Positions 10,361-21,837 of a stretch of DNA of 64,000 nt are shown here, in pieces. Under the pieces are notes generated by a model, which worked only from the letters and a program-made list of their open reading frames with translations, was not told the DNA's origin and did not search any database. The position numbers were made by a program, and so were the translations under genes. This stretch comes from Marchantia polymorpha subsp. ruderalis (taxonomy: Eukaryota > Streptophyta > Marchantiopsida > Marchantiales > Marchantiaceae). Where the stretch lies: contig AP031355.1 in NCBI GenBank assembly GCA_037833965.1, positions 27,801,501-27,865,500 of the forward strand, in the 5' to 3' direction. The first letter of the stretch is position 1, and each line of letters opens with the position of its first letter.

Positions 10361-12105
10361 TAACCCACTAAAGGCTTAAACTGCAATATAGTGGTAGAAA
10401 GGTCAAATCCATAGGGACAGAGGAACACACAGGGTACAAAGTGTCACGTTTAACAGACTATTGAGGAGTTTGAATTCTCAGGCGACTGTCACTCCCAGAA
10501 ATACTGCAAGTGTCCACTCGGAGCGCACTCGGAGGTCGCACAGTGCAGCATAACACACACACACACCTGAAACTACAGAAACACAACCCAGAGATCCGTT
10601 AGGACCTCTACTCAAAATTTCAGGGGGAAGGTCTCTCAAGAGTACACTCAGCGAAGCTGCGGGTAGGGAGGTACGGGTACCTGCTGCTGCGGGTACCCGT
10701 ACAAATCGAAGCTAGGAAGCTGCGGGTACCTAACAAATCGCCGGCTAGGTCCGCAAGTTGGATGGATCCATTCGAGAAGACTTCGACAACCCTGTAAGGT
10801 CCCATCCATCTGAGGTGCAGTTTGCCTGAGAATCTGGCATGCCTGCTGTCGTAGAGCAGTGCCAAATCACCCGCCTGCAGGAGTACAGGTTTGATCTTTT
10901 TATTGTATCTCTCCTTCCGGCGGAGCTGAATTCTCCTGGTGCGTTCCTCGGCTTCTCGTCTCCTCTCATCCAGTAGCATGACCTCCTGTAATCTGTAGAG
11001 CTGACTCTCCTCTGCACTCACCCTTTGTAAATCCAACGTTCGTTGGGTGGGTACTTCGAACTCGATCGGGAGGATCGGGTGTTGACCATACACCAGAAAG
11101 TATGGTGTCTGTTTGGTCATAATTTTCTCAGCTGTCCGGTACGCCCATAGAGCGGCTGCTAACTTCGTATCCCAGTCGTGAGCGTGATTTACCGTGACTT
11201 TGAGTAGTATTTTACACAGCAGACCATTGGACTTCTCCGTCAATCCATTCGCCTTGGGATTGTATGGAGTAGTCTTCCGGTGCTTGATGTGGAAATACCG
11301 TGTCAGATCTTCGATGATCTGATTTAGAAAATGCGTGCCCCGGTCGCTGACTAGCTCTAAGGGACACCCGTAGCGCGTGATAATCGACTCGAACAAGAAG
11401 GCTGCCACTATGGCTGCATCATCCCTTCTGGTGGCCTTGGCCTCCACCATTTTGGTGGCGTAGTCCGTAGCTACCAGAATGTAGCGCCTTCGTGTGTTTC
11501 TAGTCACTGGTTGTATCGGCCCTACAAAGTCAATGCCCCACTTTTCGAAAGGTGCTAGAGGCATGATGGGAGTCAGGGGCCAGCGTGTTGTAGGCGTTGG
11601 TCTCCCCGTCCTCTGGCAACTATCGCATTTGCGGATGTAATCGAGAACATCCTTAAACATGGTCGGCCACCAATACCCCGCATTTACAATCTTTGTGAGC
11701 GTGTTCCGGGTGGCATAGTGTCCACCCGCCTCCTCGGTATGCATCGCACTTACCACTCTTGGGACCTCTGATTCCTCCAAACACCTGCACAAGCGCTCAT
11801 CTGCCATCTCGGAATTGAAATCGCAAATTCAAGAATGAAGTGTCCGCGGTCCGCTCGCAGGGTGTCATGGTCGGCTCTTGGTCGTGAACGTCGACTCACT
11901 TGATGGTTGCGCCGGCTCGGAGGTATAACGGCCCTCTCTCTCACGCGCGGCTTCACGCTCCGCCGACGTGCCTTCACTCACACGCTCAAAATGTCAATTT
12001 GAACTCCGCCAGCGTACTACGCCGCGGCCATGGTCACGCAGCGCCGAAGGCGTATTTCTCGCCGACGCGCTACACTCATTCGTACTTCGACTCGGCTGGT
12101 CCCGA
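10361..12105 (-). mobile_element. Internally deleted family-II element F
   Basis: Left end is a minus-strand LTR terminus (TGTAATAACCC at 10361) with U5 up to about 10665. About 75 bp of repetitive filler follows, then pol from the integrase C-terminus to the start of the integrase region (about 10735-11807). At 11808 the sequence jumps to the 5' part of a minus-strand family-II LTR (U3 and ORFx N-terminal coding region, to about 12105). R, most of U3, RT and all of gag are missing. It is non-autonomous debris. Confidence 0.75.
10620..11807 (-). pseudogene. pol: Integrase remnant of pol, element F
   Basis: 395 codons. It carries the complete integrase: the H2C2 zinc finger (HTEEAGGHYA, then CDSCQRTG), the catalytic D in WGIDFVGP, D in VSDRGTHFLN and E in LTEKSNG (D-x35-E), and the C-terminal LRWMGPYRVVEVF block. 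It closely matches the pol of element E. The final 30 or so residues come from filler and LTR sequence. The reading frame starts at a Met inside what was RT-RNaseH-integrase, so it is not a natural start. Confidence 0.85.
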
Positions 12106-12108
12106 TCC

Positions 12109-15053
12109 GCTGAATTGGCGATTTCAATTTCTGGTGCGAGCTGCGCGCATCCACCTTCTAGCTGAGAGACGTTCTAGACATCACCGCGCGGAGAGTTACT
12201 TGGTGGCTGAGAGAGAATTGAGTGCGCGACATTTGGAATTGAGAGAGATTAGAGTTTGCAGAGGAAACAAAATCGCGAGCAAGAGGCTCGGGCAGAGCAG
12301 AGAGAGAGTTGCGCAAACCAATTTCAAGAACGCAATGTCGAAATCGATGAGGCTGTGGATGGTGCCACTCAAGCTCCCGCAGAATGGGTTGCATGCCTTT
12401 GAGGACCGGCTGATTACAAGGAAACTCGAGTTCTTGCTATGGGGATGGAATTACGTGTGCGCAGACATGGTGCGCGAATGGCTGGACGAGGAACGACAAC
12501 CTACGCGCGGATTCCGTCCGCACGTAGATAGATGGACTGTCCGCGAGCGGGGGAAGGTGCGCATGTGAGGACGGGTACCTCTTGTTCGCCAGTGAAAGCG
12601 TCAAGGTAACGAAGCAGGACGAAGCCTCCTTCGTGGAGTTGTTCAAGCGGGAGAGGTCTTCCAAGAACGGGTACAGGACCCGCGACTACAAAGATCATTT
12701 CCGCAGGACCGTTGCGATGGCGCTGCTGCAATTGTTGCAGCCAGACCACACTACGTACAACACGTTGTGGCAGGTGTCCTTCGTAGAGCTCACATTGGCC
12801 GGAGCTCCAGTTCACTAGTCGCGAATCCTGCATAGGGTGATGCGACAGCATGCGTTTGAGGAGCGGGGAGGAACTCTCAATCACCTCTCCCCCTTCTTGA
12901 TAAATTTTTATCGGGAGATGAATTGTTTAACCGCGGCCGAGCGTGCTCGATTTTCGCCATTATCAGTCGACCATCCCGGGAGGTATGTGCGGGATAACGA
13001 GGTAGACACCGACGCGGAGGATTCGCCGACTTCCACTCCACCGACTCAACAAGATGCAGGGAGAGACACACCTGCGGCGCGAGTGCCGCGGAAGCGAAGA
13101 TGGAGAGAGGAACCGGAGAAAGAGCAACATCGAGAATCAACTGCTCCCACCCGGAAGCGGCCACTGCACGAAGTCTGCAGCCGGCCAAAGCAGAAGGCGC
13201 GCAGGCTTTTGTTACCGGCCTGCAGCGCGGAAACGGCGACGATCGCCACAGAGCAGGGAAGTCCGTCTCCGGAGAAGGATGAGACTACGCGGACGGCCGA
13301 AGGGGCAGTAGACCACACTACGCCTTCGGCGGAAGAGAGACAGCCTTTGGGTCAGGAGTTACCACGTGCGGCGCGGATGAGTGTGCCGCCTACGCATAGG
13401 CGACTCCCTGTGGATAGGTGACCCCTTGCGGACGTGGATTTGTGCCTACGCATAGGCAGAGAAAGTTCGCCTACGCATAGGCAGGACTCACCCCCGGTAC
13501 AACGCAGGAAGGGGAAGGAACCGGCGGAAGATCCGCCTTCGGCTCAAGGGCCTTCGGGACAAGGCCCTCCGGCGGAAAGAGCGCCGGGATTTGCGCCATC
13601 GGCGCCAGGGCCTTCGAGCTAGCGAGTTACAACCAGAGAGCCAGCGGAAGCCTCGCCTTCGGCGGAAGGGCCTTCGGGCCAAGGGACATCGGGCGGGCCG
13701 CCTTCGGCGGATGAAGCGCCGGGATTTGCGCCTACGCGTAGACCGGACACATCCCTGGCGCAGGACCTAAGGGTGGAGCAGGACCGATCGGTGGAGCGGA
13801 TTGTCTGTCCGCAGGGTGGAATTCGTGCGCGCGTTGCACAATTACACCCCGCGCAGGTACATTCCGCACGATCGCCTTCGGTGGTAAACGCCGGCGGCGA
13901 AGAAGTTACAGTCGCGGCACGACAGGCGGACGATGGGAATGTGGCATGGCCGCATTCACCCACCGCCTTGGACATTTTAGCAGGGAGCAGCGAGGCTACA
14001 GGAGCGCCAACGGCGGCAGAACACGCAGACATCTCGCAGCCCCACTTAGGCCAGTCGCCGACGCAATCAATGGCGACCGAAATCCTCAATTAGGAGGATG
14101 ATGAAGAAGGAGGGTCCACGGAATCAGTGTCGGGATCGGGATCCACCGAGGAGGAGGAGGAGGAATTGGTAGGTGCGCCGGCGGCGGCGCTCTGTGAGCA
14201 GGTAGTACCTCTGCTGAGGTACTTGGATCGCAAGATGGATAAGTACGCGGACCCTCGCCAGCCTGGGTCCTACGTCGAGTTAGTGCGCAGGCGAACTCGC
14301 ACTAAAGTCCACACCAGCAAGTTGCTAGCCCGTGTGGACCAGGAACTTAAGGATCTGCGGGAGAAGCATGAGTGCTTGTGGGGTCAGTACAACCTCAATA
14401 AGAAGTTGTACAACCACTTCGACAAGGTGAAGGATGGAAGACTGGAAGAGCTCGCCAAGGAGCAGGTGAAGCTCGCGGAAGCGCTGGATTCTAAGCAGGC
14501 TCAGAATCAAATTTTCTCAGAAGAGCTCGTGCGACAAAGGCGGTTGTTAGAGCAGTGTCAGCTCGCACGACAGGCGGTGGAGGAATTAATCCGCAGGCTG
14601 CAATCTTAGTGCGGAGAATTGAGAGCACAGCGTGCGAAGGCCGAATCGCAGTTGGTTGTAATTGAAGACGATTGCCGACGAGAGGCAGATCGCACGAAGG
14701 AAGAGATGGCGAGGCGAGTCACCCACTGTCTCAGGGGCTACGCCCACTGGGAAGTGGCGGCTCAGGAGAAACTCACACTACGTGAGTTAGAGCTTCGTGC
14801 AGCCGGGTTGTTGACAGGTGACAGTCGGAGTCGGCGGCGAGTGGCAAAGAAGCTGGATTCTTTTCTGTTGAAGGCGCGGTACACCATGGCCACCCTTGAG
14901 TCGGAGGTTTCCGCGGTGTTGCGGAGTTTGGGACTGCGCAGTCGAACTGAAGACTGGCAGGGTAGAGAGTTAGTGCGCGGCAGTCCGTCGCGCAGGAGGC
15001 GAAGCAAAGGTTCTGCGGAGTGTAGTGTAGCGTGGTGCCGTGCAGGCGCGTAG
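12109..15053 (+). pseudogene. ORFx (family II), degenerate
   Basis: A near full-length ORFx with the conserved N-terminal domain (LEFLLWGWNYVC, RTRDYKDHFRR, GGTLNHLSPFLINFYR), a Pro-rich middle and a C-terminal coiled coil. A frameshift lies near 12545-12580. After it, a single frame runs to 15053, broken by stops at 12816 (TAG, in place of the Trp of the HWA block), 13419 (TGA), 13620 (TAG), 14091 (TAG) and 14607 (TAG). Four of the five are amber codons. Not translatable as one protein. Confidence 0.85.
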
Positions 15054-15089
15054 CATAGTGCAGTGTAATGTTAGTTAGGACTTAGAAGG

Positions 15090-15119
15090 TATAAAGTAGT
15101 TCAAGGCGTCTTGCCTTGG
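15090..15119 (+). promoter_or_regulatory. TATA box and palindrome, plus-strand LTR
   Basis: TATAAAGTAG at 15090-15099, followed by CAAGGC-GTCTT-GCCTTG. The arrangement matches the LTRs of A, C and E, 36 bp after the ORFx stop. Confidence 0.6.
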
Positions 15120-16028
15120 GATTTTTCCAGTTTCGGAAGTGTAGATGAGGAACTCATTTTCTCTGCGTGTTTGTGCCCTTAGTTCTGTCACCACGCACGA
15201 GGAGCTACACCTTAGCGATCCGCATTGTGTAGCTGAAGGCCTTCGGCCGAATGTTCAGAGCTAGTACATTGGTTAGAGACTTGAGTAGTTCGGATCTACA
15301 CTTGCGAATGATTGCCGATGCTCAGAGCTAGTGACGAGTTAGATACTTGAACAGTTTCCCCCTTACACCTTCGAGTGATTGTTTCTGATTGTACTCCTTC
15401 GGGATTTTTCCCCTGAATGCCAAAGTGAAGTTTTGCTACTTCGTGTAAGCCTTGGTTGTAAATTCAGGTTACGCTGCAGCAGTTGCTTCAGGGTAACTCC
15501 TGTAGTATTTCTGGGAATGTCGAGTGCCTAAGAATTCAAACTCTTCAGGAGACTGTTATGGTGTGTTACTGGAACGTTTCTCACTGAGTCCTTCCGTGCG
15601 GACCTGTGTTCTCTCCGCGTTTTGTGAGTTGAAAGTGTTGTTCACCGCGTGTGAGTGACTTCGATCCGAAGTAGGAAGTCCAAACCGGGTTCCCTACGAA
15701 ACCAGTGGAAGGGTTTGTAAAAGCCGGAGTTGGGAGTCACTACCCGCAGCTTCGCTCAGTGTACTCGCGAGTGACTTTCCCCCTGAAATCTTGAGTAGAG
15801 GTCCTAACCGATCTCTAGGTTGTGTTTCTGTAGTTTCAGTTTGTGTAGTTTTTGTGCGACCTCTGAGTGAACACTTGCAGTATTTCTGGGAGTGACAGTC
15901 GCCTGAGAATTCAAACTCCTCAATAGTCTGTTAAATATGACACTTTGTACCCTGTGTGTTCCTCTGTCCCTGTGGATTCGACCTTTCTACCACTATATTG
16001 TAGTTTTAGCCTTTAGTGGGTTATTACA

Positions 16029-17361
16029 CACACTCATCCGTGCCGCGTGTTGTCTCTCTTGACCCAAAGGTCGTCTAGCTTCCGCCGAAGGCGTCCGTGC
16101 CTTCGGCGTAGGGAGGTCCCCTGACCCCTCTGCCGTCCGCGTGTTCCCACCCTCCTCCGAGGATGGCGTCTCCTTCTCTCCGGCGGCACGCACTGTCTCC
16201 GCGCTACTTGCGCTACGAGCCTGCGTGCTTTTTGCTTTGGCCGACTGCAAATTTACTCAAGTGGCTGCTTCCGTTTAAGAGCCGTCGAGTCTCGATGTGG
16301 ACCCTTCTCTGGTTCTCCCTTCCATCTCCGCTTCCGCGGCACTCGTGCTGCGAATGTTTCTCTCCCCTCACCCTGTTGGGCTAGTGGCGTGGAAGCCGGA
16401 GTCTCTTCCGCGTCGGTGTCGACCTCGACATCCCTCACATACCTCCGGGATTGCTGAGTGACAGAAGTGGATACTGAACACGTTCGGTTGCGGTTAAACA
16501 ACCCATCGACCGATAAAAATTGATCAAGAAGGGGGAGAGATGATTGATCGATCCCCCCTTCTCCTCAAACACATGCTCTTGCGTTATCTTATGCAAGATA
16601 CGCGACCCGTGAATCAGAGCTCCGGCCAACGCCAGCTCCACGAAAGATACTTGCCAAGAAGTGATGTATGTTGTTCGGTGCGGCTGCAAGAGTTGGAGAA
16701 GTGCTACTGCGACATTTCTGCGGTAGCGATCCTTGTAGTCCCGAGTCCTGTATCCAATCTTGCTGGACTTTTCACTCTTGAACAAGGTCGCGAAGGAAAT
16801 CTCTTCCTCCTTCGTCACCTTGATGCTCTCACTATCAAATAGGAGGAACCCGTCCTCGCCTGCACATCTCCCTAGCACTTGTCCCCAATCTTGGACGGTC
16901 CAACGCTCTACGTGCGATTGAAACCCGCGCGTAGGTTGGTGTCTCTTTCTCTGCCATTCACACACCATGTCCTGGCACACATAATTCCATCCCCACAGGA
17001 GGAATTTGAGCTTCACCGCAAACAGCCGGTCCTGGAAAGCGTGCAACCCACTCTGTATGATCTTCAGCGGAATCATCCGCAGCTGAGTGGGCTTTGACAT
17101 TGCGTTCTTGAAATTGGATTTCGTAAGCTCTCCTCTGCTATGCCCACGCTTCTTGCCCGCAGCTACGAATCCTCTGCAAACTCTAATCTTTCTCGATTCT
17201 GGTAGTCGCGCACTCAATTCTCTCTCTGTCAACTTGCGAGTCTCTACGCGTCGCCGTCTCGAATTTCTCTCTGCCAGAATGTGTGAGCGCGCAGCTTTCA
17301 CCAGAAATTGAAATCGCAAATTCAAGAATGAGTTGTCCGCCCTTGGCTCGCAGGATGTCAT
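16029..17361 (-). pseudogene. ORFx (family-II-like), 3'-truncated and frameshifted
   Basis: ATG 17361 opens the extended N-terminus (FLNLRFQFLVKAARSH) and the conserved domain with intact LKFLLWGWNYVC, GQVLGRCAG, RTRDYKDRYRR and HLSPFLINFYR blocks for 308 codons, to 16435. The Pro/Arg-rich part continues in other frames to 16029, where the plus-strand LTR terminus cuts it off. The ATG sits where the family-II ORFx in element E also starts, which supports the longer N-terminus as real. U3 sequence upstream of it continues to about 17640. Confidence 0.8.
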
Positions 17362-17640
17362 TGTTGATACTTGGTCGTGAGTGTCGGCTGCGCCGGCTTG
17401 GAGGCGTAACGGCCCTCCTCTCCCACCCAGGCTTCACGCTCCGCCGTCGCGCAAACTCTCACGCTCAAAAATTCAATTTGATTTCCGCCATCGTACTTCG
17501 CTGCGGCCATGTTCGCGCAGCGCCGAAAGCGCGGTAGCGAAGGTTTTCGCCTTTGGCCGACTCGCTACTTGTATCCATTCCGCACCGCCGAAGGCTTTCT
17601 GCCAAAGGCGAACTTCTTCCGCCGAAGGCTTTGACTCCCA

Positions 17641-18705
17641 GGATATGTAGAGTGTAGTAGCGTAGCGTGGTTTCGTGCAGCCGTGTAGTGTTAGTTAGGA
17701 CTTAGAAGGTATAAAGTAGTTCAAGGCGTCTTGCCTTGAGATTTTTCCAGTTTCGGAAGTGCAGATCAGGAACTCATTTTCTCTGCGTGTTTGTGTCCTT
17801 AGTTCTGTCACCGCGCAAAAGTAGCTATAGCTTGACAAAGATACCACATTTTGTAGCTGAAGGCCTTCGGCCGAATGTTCAGAGCCATTGTAATGGTTAG
17901 ATACTTGAGCAGTTTGGATCTACACTTGCGGGTGATCGCTGAATGCTCAGAGCTAGTAACTGGTTAGATACTTAAACAGTTCGTCCCTACACCTTCGGGT
18001 GATTGTTCCTGATTGTACTCCTTCGGAATTTTTCCCCTTAATGCCAACGTGAAGTTTTGTTACTTCGAGTAAGCCTTGGTTGTAATTCAGGTTACGTTGC
18101 AGCAGACGCCCTCGGGGCAAACCTCTGTAGTATTTCTGGGAATGACAAGTGCCTAAGAATTCAAACTCTTCAATAGACTGTTATGGTGTGCTACTGGATC
18201 TTTTCTCAGTTGAGTCTCTTAGTTGGACCTGTGTTCTCTGCGCGTTTTGTGAGTTGAGTGTGTTGTTCACCGCGTGTGAGTGACTTCGGTTTGACAAAGA
18301 TACCGCATCCAAAGTAGGAAGTCCAACCCGGGTGCCCTACGCTAGCAGAAACTAGTGGAAGGGTTGTAAAAGTCGGAGTTGGGAGTCACTAGCTGCAGAT
18401 TCGCTGAGTGTACTCGCGAGAGACTTTCCCCCTGAAATCTTAAGTAGAGGTCCTAACCAACCTCTGAGTTGTGTTTCTATAGTTTCAGGTGTGTGTGTTG
18501 AGTGAACTACGCTGCACTGTGCGACCTCCGAGTGATCTCCGAGTGAACACTTGCAGTATTTCTGGGAGTGACAGTCGCCTGAGAATTCAAACTCTTCAAT
18601 AGTCTGTTAAATGTGACACTTTGTACTCTATGTGTTGCCTCTGTCCCTGTGGGTTCGAACTTTCTACCACTATATTGCAGTTTTAGCCTTTGGTGGGTTA
18701 TTACA
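17641..18705 (+). repeat. LTR 3' fragment, plus strand
   Basis: Begins in the last codons of an ORFx (TAG near 17687). It has TATAAAGTAG at 17710-17719, the CAAGGC palindrome and R-U5, and ends at GGTGGGTTATTACA (18705). It marks the left border of the low-copy island. No matching target-site duplication is visible against 26407-26411. Confidence 0.78.
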
Positions 18706-21089
18706 ATGTATCAGAGTGGATGCATGCATCGGAGTTGTTCCTATGTATCGTCTGGTTATAAACCCGGTCTAGTTCCCCACTTAATTTATTTTTGTTTAGA
18801 CTTCCCCTTGCACGAGAGTGACGGTGAGACGTGCTATCTAATACAATCTATTCTAAATATCACTGTAAAGAGAATCTTGTTGTATTTTCAAAAGGTCTAG
18901 AGATAATGACAAGTTCATACCCTAAGCTCCCTATATCTTCAATTTCAAAAAAATTACAGTATATTGCTTGTTGAAGATATATCTGGTCTTCACACGTTCA
19001 TTCCCAGCAAAATAAACTCTATTCAATTAGAGGAAAAAGAATGGAGCAATCAAGATGTATGTCTCTATTAGATACTATATCCAACACATACCTTACCCAT
19101 ATACAAGTTCTTTAATACATCAAGGTAGAAGTAGACTTTGTTAACAAGTCTCCAATGTTTTTGAAGACTCGTAATGCTTCACGTTGATCCACAATTCATG
19201 AGTGGGAACGACTTCTCAAGAAACACATCCCAGAGAGAGATATTGAGACAGCAACCAGCGAGTGTGACTCTCCAGACTCCTATCAGCAATAACCATCTTC
19301 ATCAGTTAATGAACTGGCAGAAGTTTTCAAACTATGGATCGATCTTCAGGCCGGAACCGTCTGAGCTCTGGACGAAGAGAGGTATCGGATGTGAGTTATG
19401 TTCTCTCTAGCTTGAATCTGGTGTGTTACCTCATGATCTTTCGCTTAGGCGAGGTCCTTCATTTCAGAGAAAAATTATGAGCAGAATCGGCTCTAAGCAA
19501 ACGTGATCGTCTGACTTTTGCTTTCTGAAAATGTCGATTGCCTGTAATTGCTTTTGAATATCACGATGCATGTCACTGGTAAAAACACAGATCCCACATA
19601 AATCATTGTCAGAGAGTTGCAGAAGACACGTCTTAACACCCGTAGTGGCATCAGGTGATCCCCCTAAAAATGATCAGGGAAGCCTCACCGTGCCTACATG
19701 AACTTTGGATAACACCAAACAAAACACTATAATTCATTCTTTCTGGTGTCGTGAGATGGTGGAATCATTGGAAGTTATTTTGTTGAAACAGCGAATATCT
19801 CTACGTCTGGCTAGCTTTATGCATTACTCGAAATTCAAGATTCACTTGAGAAGAACTAAGTTGCTCTACCTAATGACTCTCAATTCGACTTTCAATTCAA
19901 CCATGGAGAGCCGTAGGGTGTAATTTACACCATCAGGTTCTTGATTTATCTTGATCTATCTTGATTTATCTTGATTTAGTCTAAAAGCATAACTGTGTGA
20001 TATCAACCGTGGAAATCAATTAATACACCGACCCATAGGCAAAGCATTGAGGAACGAGTTGAGTGTTGAAGCAGTAACCAAAGGATGTTGATACTTCGCG
20101 TTCCTGCAGAAATTAAAGATCATTTGTAATTACGAGCGAGGCGCCAGGACGGCAAGACAGTCCAGGAGTATGGTAGTTGAACACTGGTGCAGAATAGGAG
20201 CGAGACGCCAGGAACGCAAGACAGTCCAGCAGGATGGTAGTGAAACACTGGTGCAGAACAGGAGCGAGACGCCAGGACCGCAAGACAGTCTAGCAGGATG
20301 AAAGTCGAACACTGGTGCAGAACAGGTGCAACTTGCACGAACCTTTGTGTACTTAGATAGTGCTAAGATCAATTTCATTGACTGATCTCAATTTCAAAGA
20401 CAGAGCTCAACGTGGGCTATGCTGAGCCGAGCTAAGGTGAAATTAGCATTAGTGCTCTCCACTTGGCCCTCTTGGAGCACAATTTCGTCAACGAACTCTT
20501 AGGTTGGGAGGAATTATGCCTCATATCGTGATGTGATGCCTGCCTCTTTCTTCCCTCCCCTGCTTAACCAGGTCATCGTACTTATCTCTTTCCCATACTC
20601 TCATCCCTCTCCTCTTGTCACTCGGTTTCTTCACCCCGATTGTTTAGTCTGACTGACGTGCTTCGTTGAACTTCTCTCGCTCATTTGCCGTCCTAATTAA
20701 CCACAATAACTAGAGAAGTGACATGGTTTAATTGTTTTCAACACTTCAACCACATCGGACAATTATTAGCATTCAAAAGGTCAATGCCTCCATGAAACAA
20801 TTTGGCCATCGTGGCAAATCCACAGAAATGAACGTCTTCTGAACTCAATCATGTGACACTGAGCTTGTGCTTCTAGCTTACAAGTCATATTGTAAGCAAC
20901 TTTTCTCTACATTTTATGCATCTTACCGAAGAAATTGCTTCCACTTGTCTTGCTAAACTCTTGCTTGATTCGTTAACAAGGCTCTAAATATGACTCCACC
21001 AGATTTTAAAGGGCTTCCTTCAAGGAAGTAAGCAGATATAAACAAAAATTGAAATTGAGCATGTCACATTTATGCGGTGATGCGCCGAA
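18706..21089. other. AT-rich intergenic stretch, no recognised gene
   Basis: The composition clearly differs from the GC-rich LTR DNA on its left. Short ORFs (for example 19174-19410) resemble nothing I know. It contains a small 11-bp repeat run (ttgatttatct-like, about 19943-19980) and a 64-bp tandem repeat at 20134-20325. Around 19115-19170 the minus strand reads NIGDLLTKSTSTL, faintly like the end of a Ty1/copia RNase H, but this is too short to call. Confidence 0.6.
20134..20325. repeat. 64-bp tandem repeat, three copies
   Basis: Three adjacent copies begin at 20134, 20198 and 20262. Each opens gagcgag-cgccagga and contains the constant block acactggtgcagaa. The copies differ by only a few substitutions. 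Confidence 0.9.
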
Positions 21090-21837
21090 TATAGACTTTT
21101 TCACTATAATGTTATGAAAGAAGGAGACTCAGACTCGGAAGACTCGGAAGTGAGCGCAGTATCTGCGTCACTGTTTTCCTTTTTTCGTTTATAACTAAGT
21201 TTCAACTTTCAGAAAGATTTGGCATGGTATCTTTCGTGGACTTTTATGCCATTGAAGTTGTTGACGGGAGTTGAAACTTCTGTCGTTTGCGATATTTTAT
21301 TTCTGAGTATGGGTTCCCTCAGTAACGTGTGGTACAGATGATCATGATCATGGGATGATTCGACGACCATGATTCGGAAGCCGTGGACGGAGAGAAGGTC
21401 AAAGCCACCGGGTGATCCTAGAAACACCGAAGGCAAGCATGTGCAGCATATAAATCAGCTCAAAAGCCGGTTGCATTGGCAGTGGCTCCATGGTGTGGGG
21501 TGAGCGAGCAGACCTGGATCTGGGCGGCGCAAGAGGAAGTCTTCGTTCGATGATCGTGGGGATTTGTACGGGGATTCTCGACCATCCCTATCACTTTTGC
21601 ACGAGGTTTGAACGACGAAGAATTACTGGAGGTCTGGTTATCTTCGTTCTCGCAAACGAATGAGTGGAATCTCCGTTGGATTGTGACAAGTTATTATGCC
21701 TCTAAGTGGTGTACTCTTGGCGTATAACAAGCGGAAGCAGAAAAAAGCAAAGAAGATCGATCCAGAATTTATCCTTCATGCAGACGATCAGCATCTGTAA
21801 GGAGACTGGTTTAACTCTAGGTTCTGATATTTCGTGT
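21090..21837 (+). repeat. Direct repeat, copy 1 (promoter and exon 1 of lipase-like gene)
   Basis: About 750 bp that is highly similar to 24779-25528. It spans the upstream region, TATA box, 5' leader and first exon of the lipase-like gene, and the match stops just past the exon 1 donor site. Confidence 0.9.
21449..21455 (+). promoter_or_regulatory. Putative TATA box of the lipase-like gene
   Basis: TATAAAT, 247 bp upstream of the proposed ATG at 21696. The same box at the same distance (25141, ATG 25388) is kept in the duplicated copy. Confidence 0.5.

Larger units (their letters stand above)
12109..16028 (+). repeat. Family-II LTR, plus strand, 5'-truncated
   Basis: Starts abruptly inside the N-terminal ORFx coding region, head-to-head with the F fragment. 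It then runs through ORFx to 15053, a TATA box at 15090-15099 with the CAAGGC/GCCTTG palindrome, R-U5, and the canonical terminus AGTGGGTTATTACA at 16028. It abuts a minus-strand ORFx copy, which suggests insertion into it. Confidence 0.82.

Noticed and set aside
19110..19180. Possible Ty1/copia RNase H tail on the minus strand (GDLLTKS)
   Set aside because: A dozen residues only, with no flanking RT or LTR; chance similarity is likely.
21209..21436. Antisense ORF in the duplicated promoter, similar in both copies (24886-25128)
   Set aside because: The similarity is explained by the DNA duplication itself; the second half is frameshifted between copies, so there is no sign of coding constraint.
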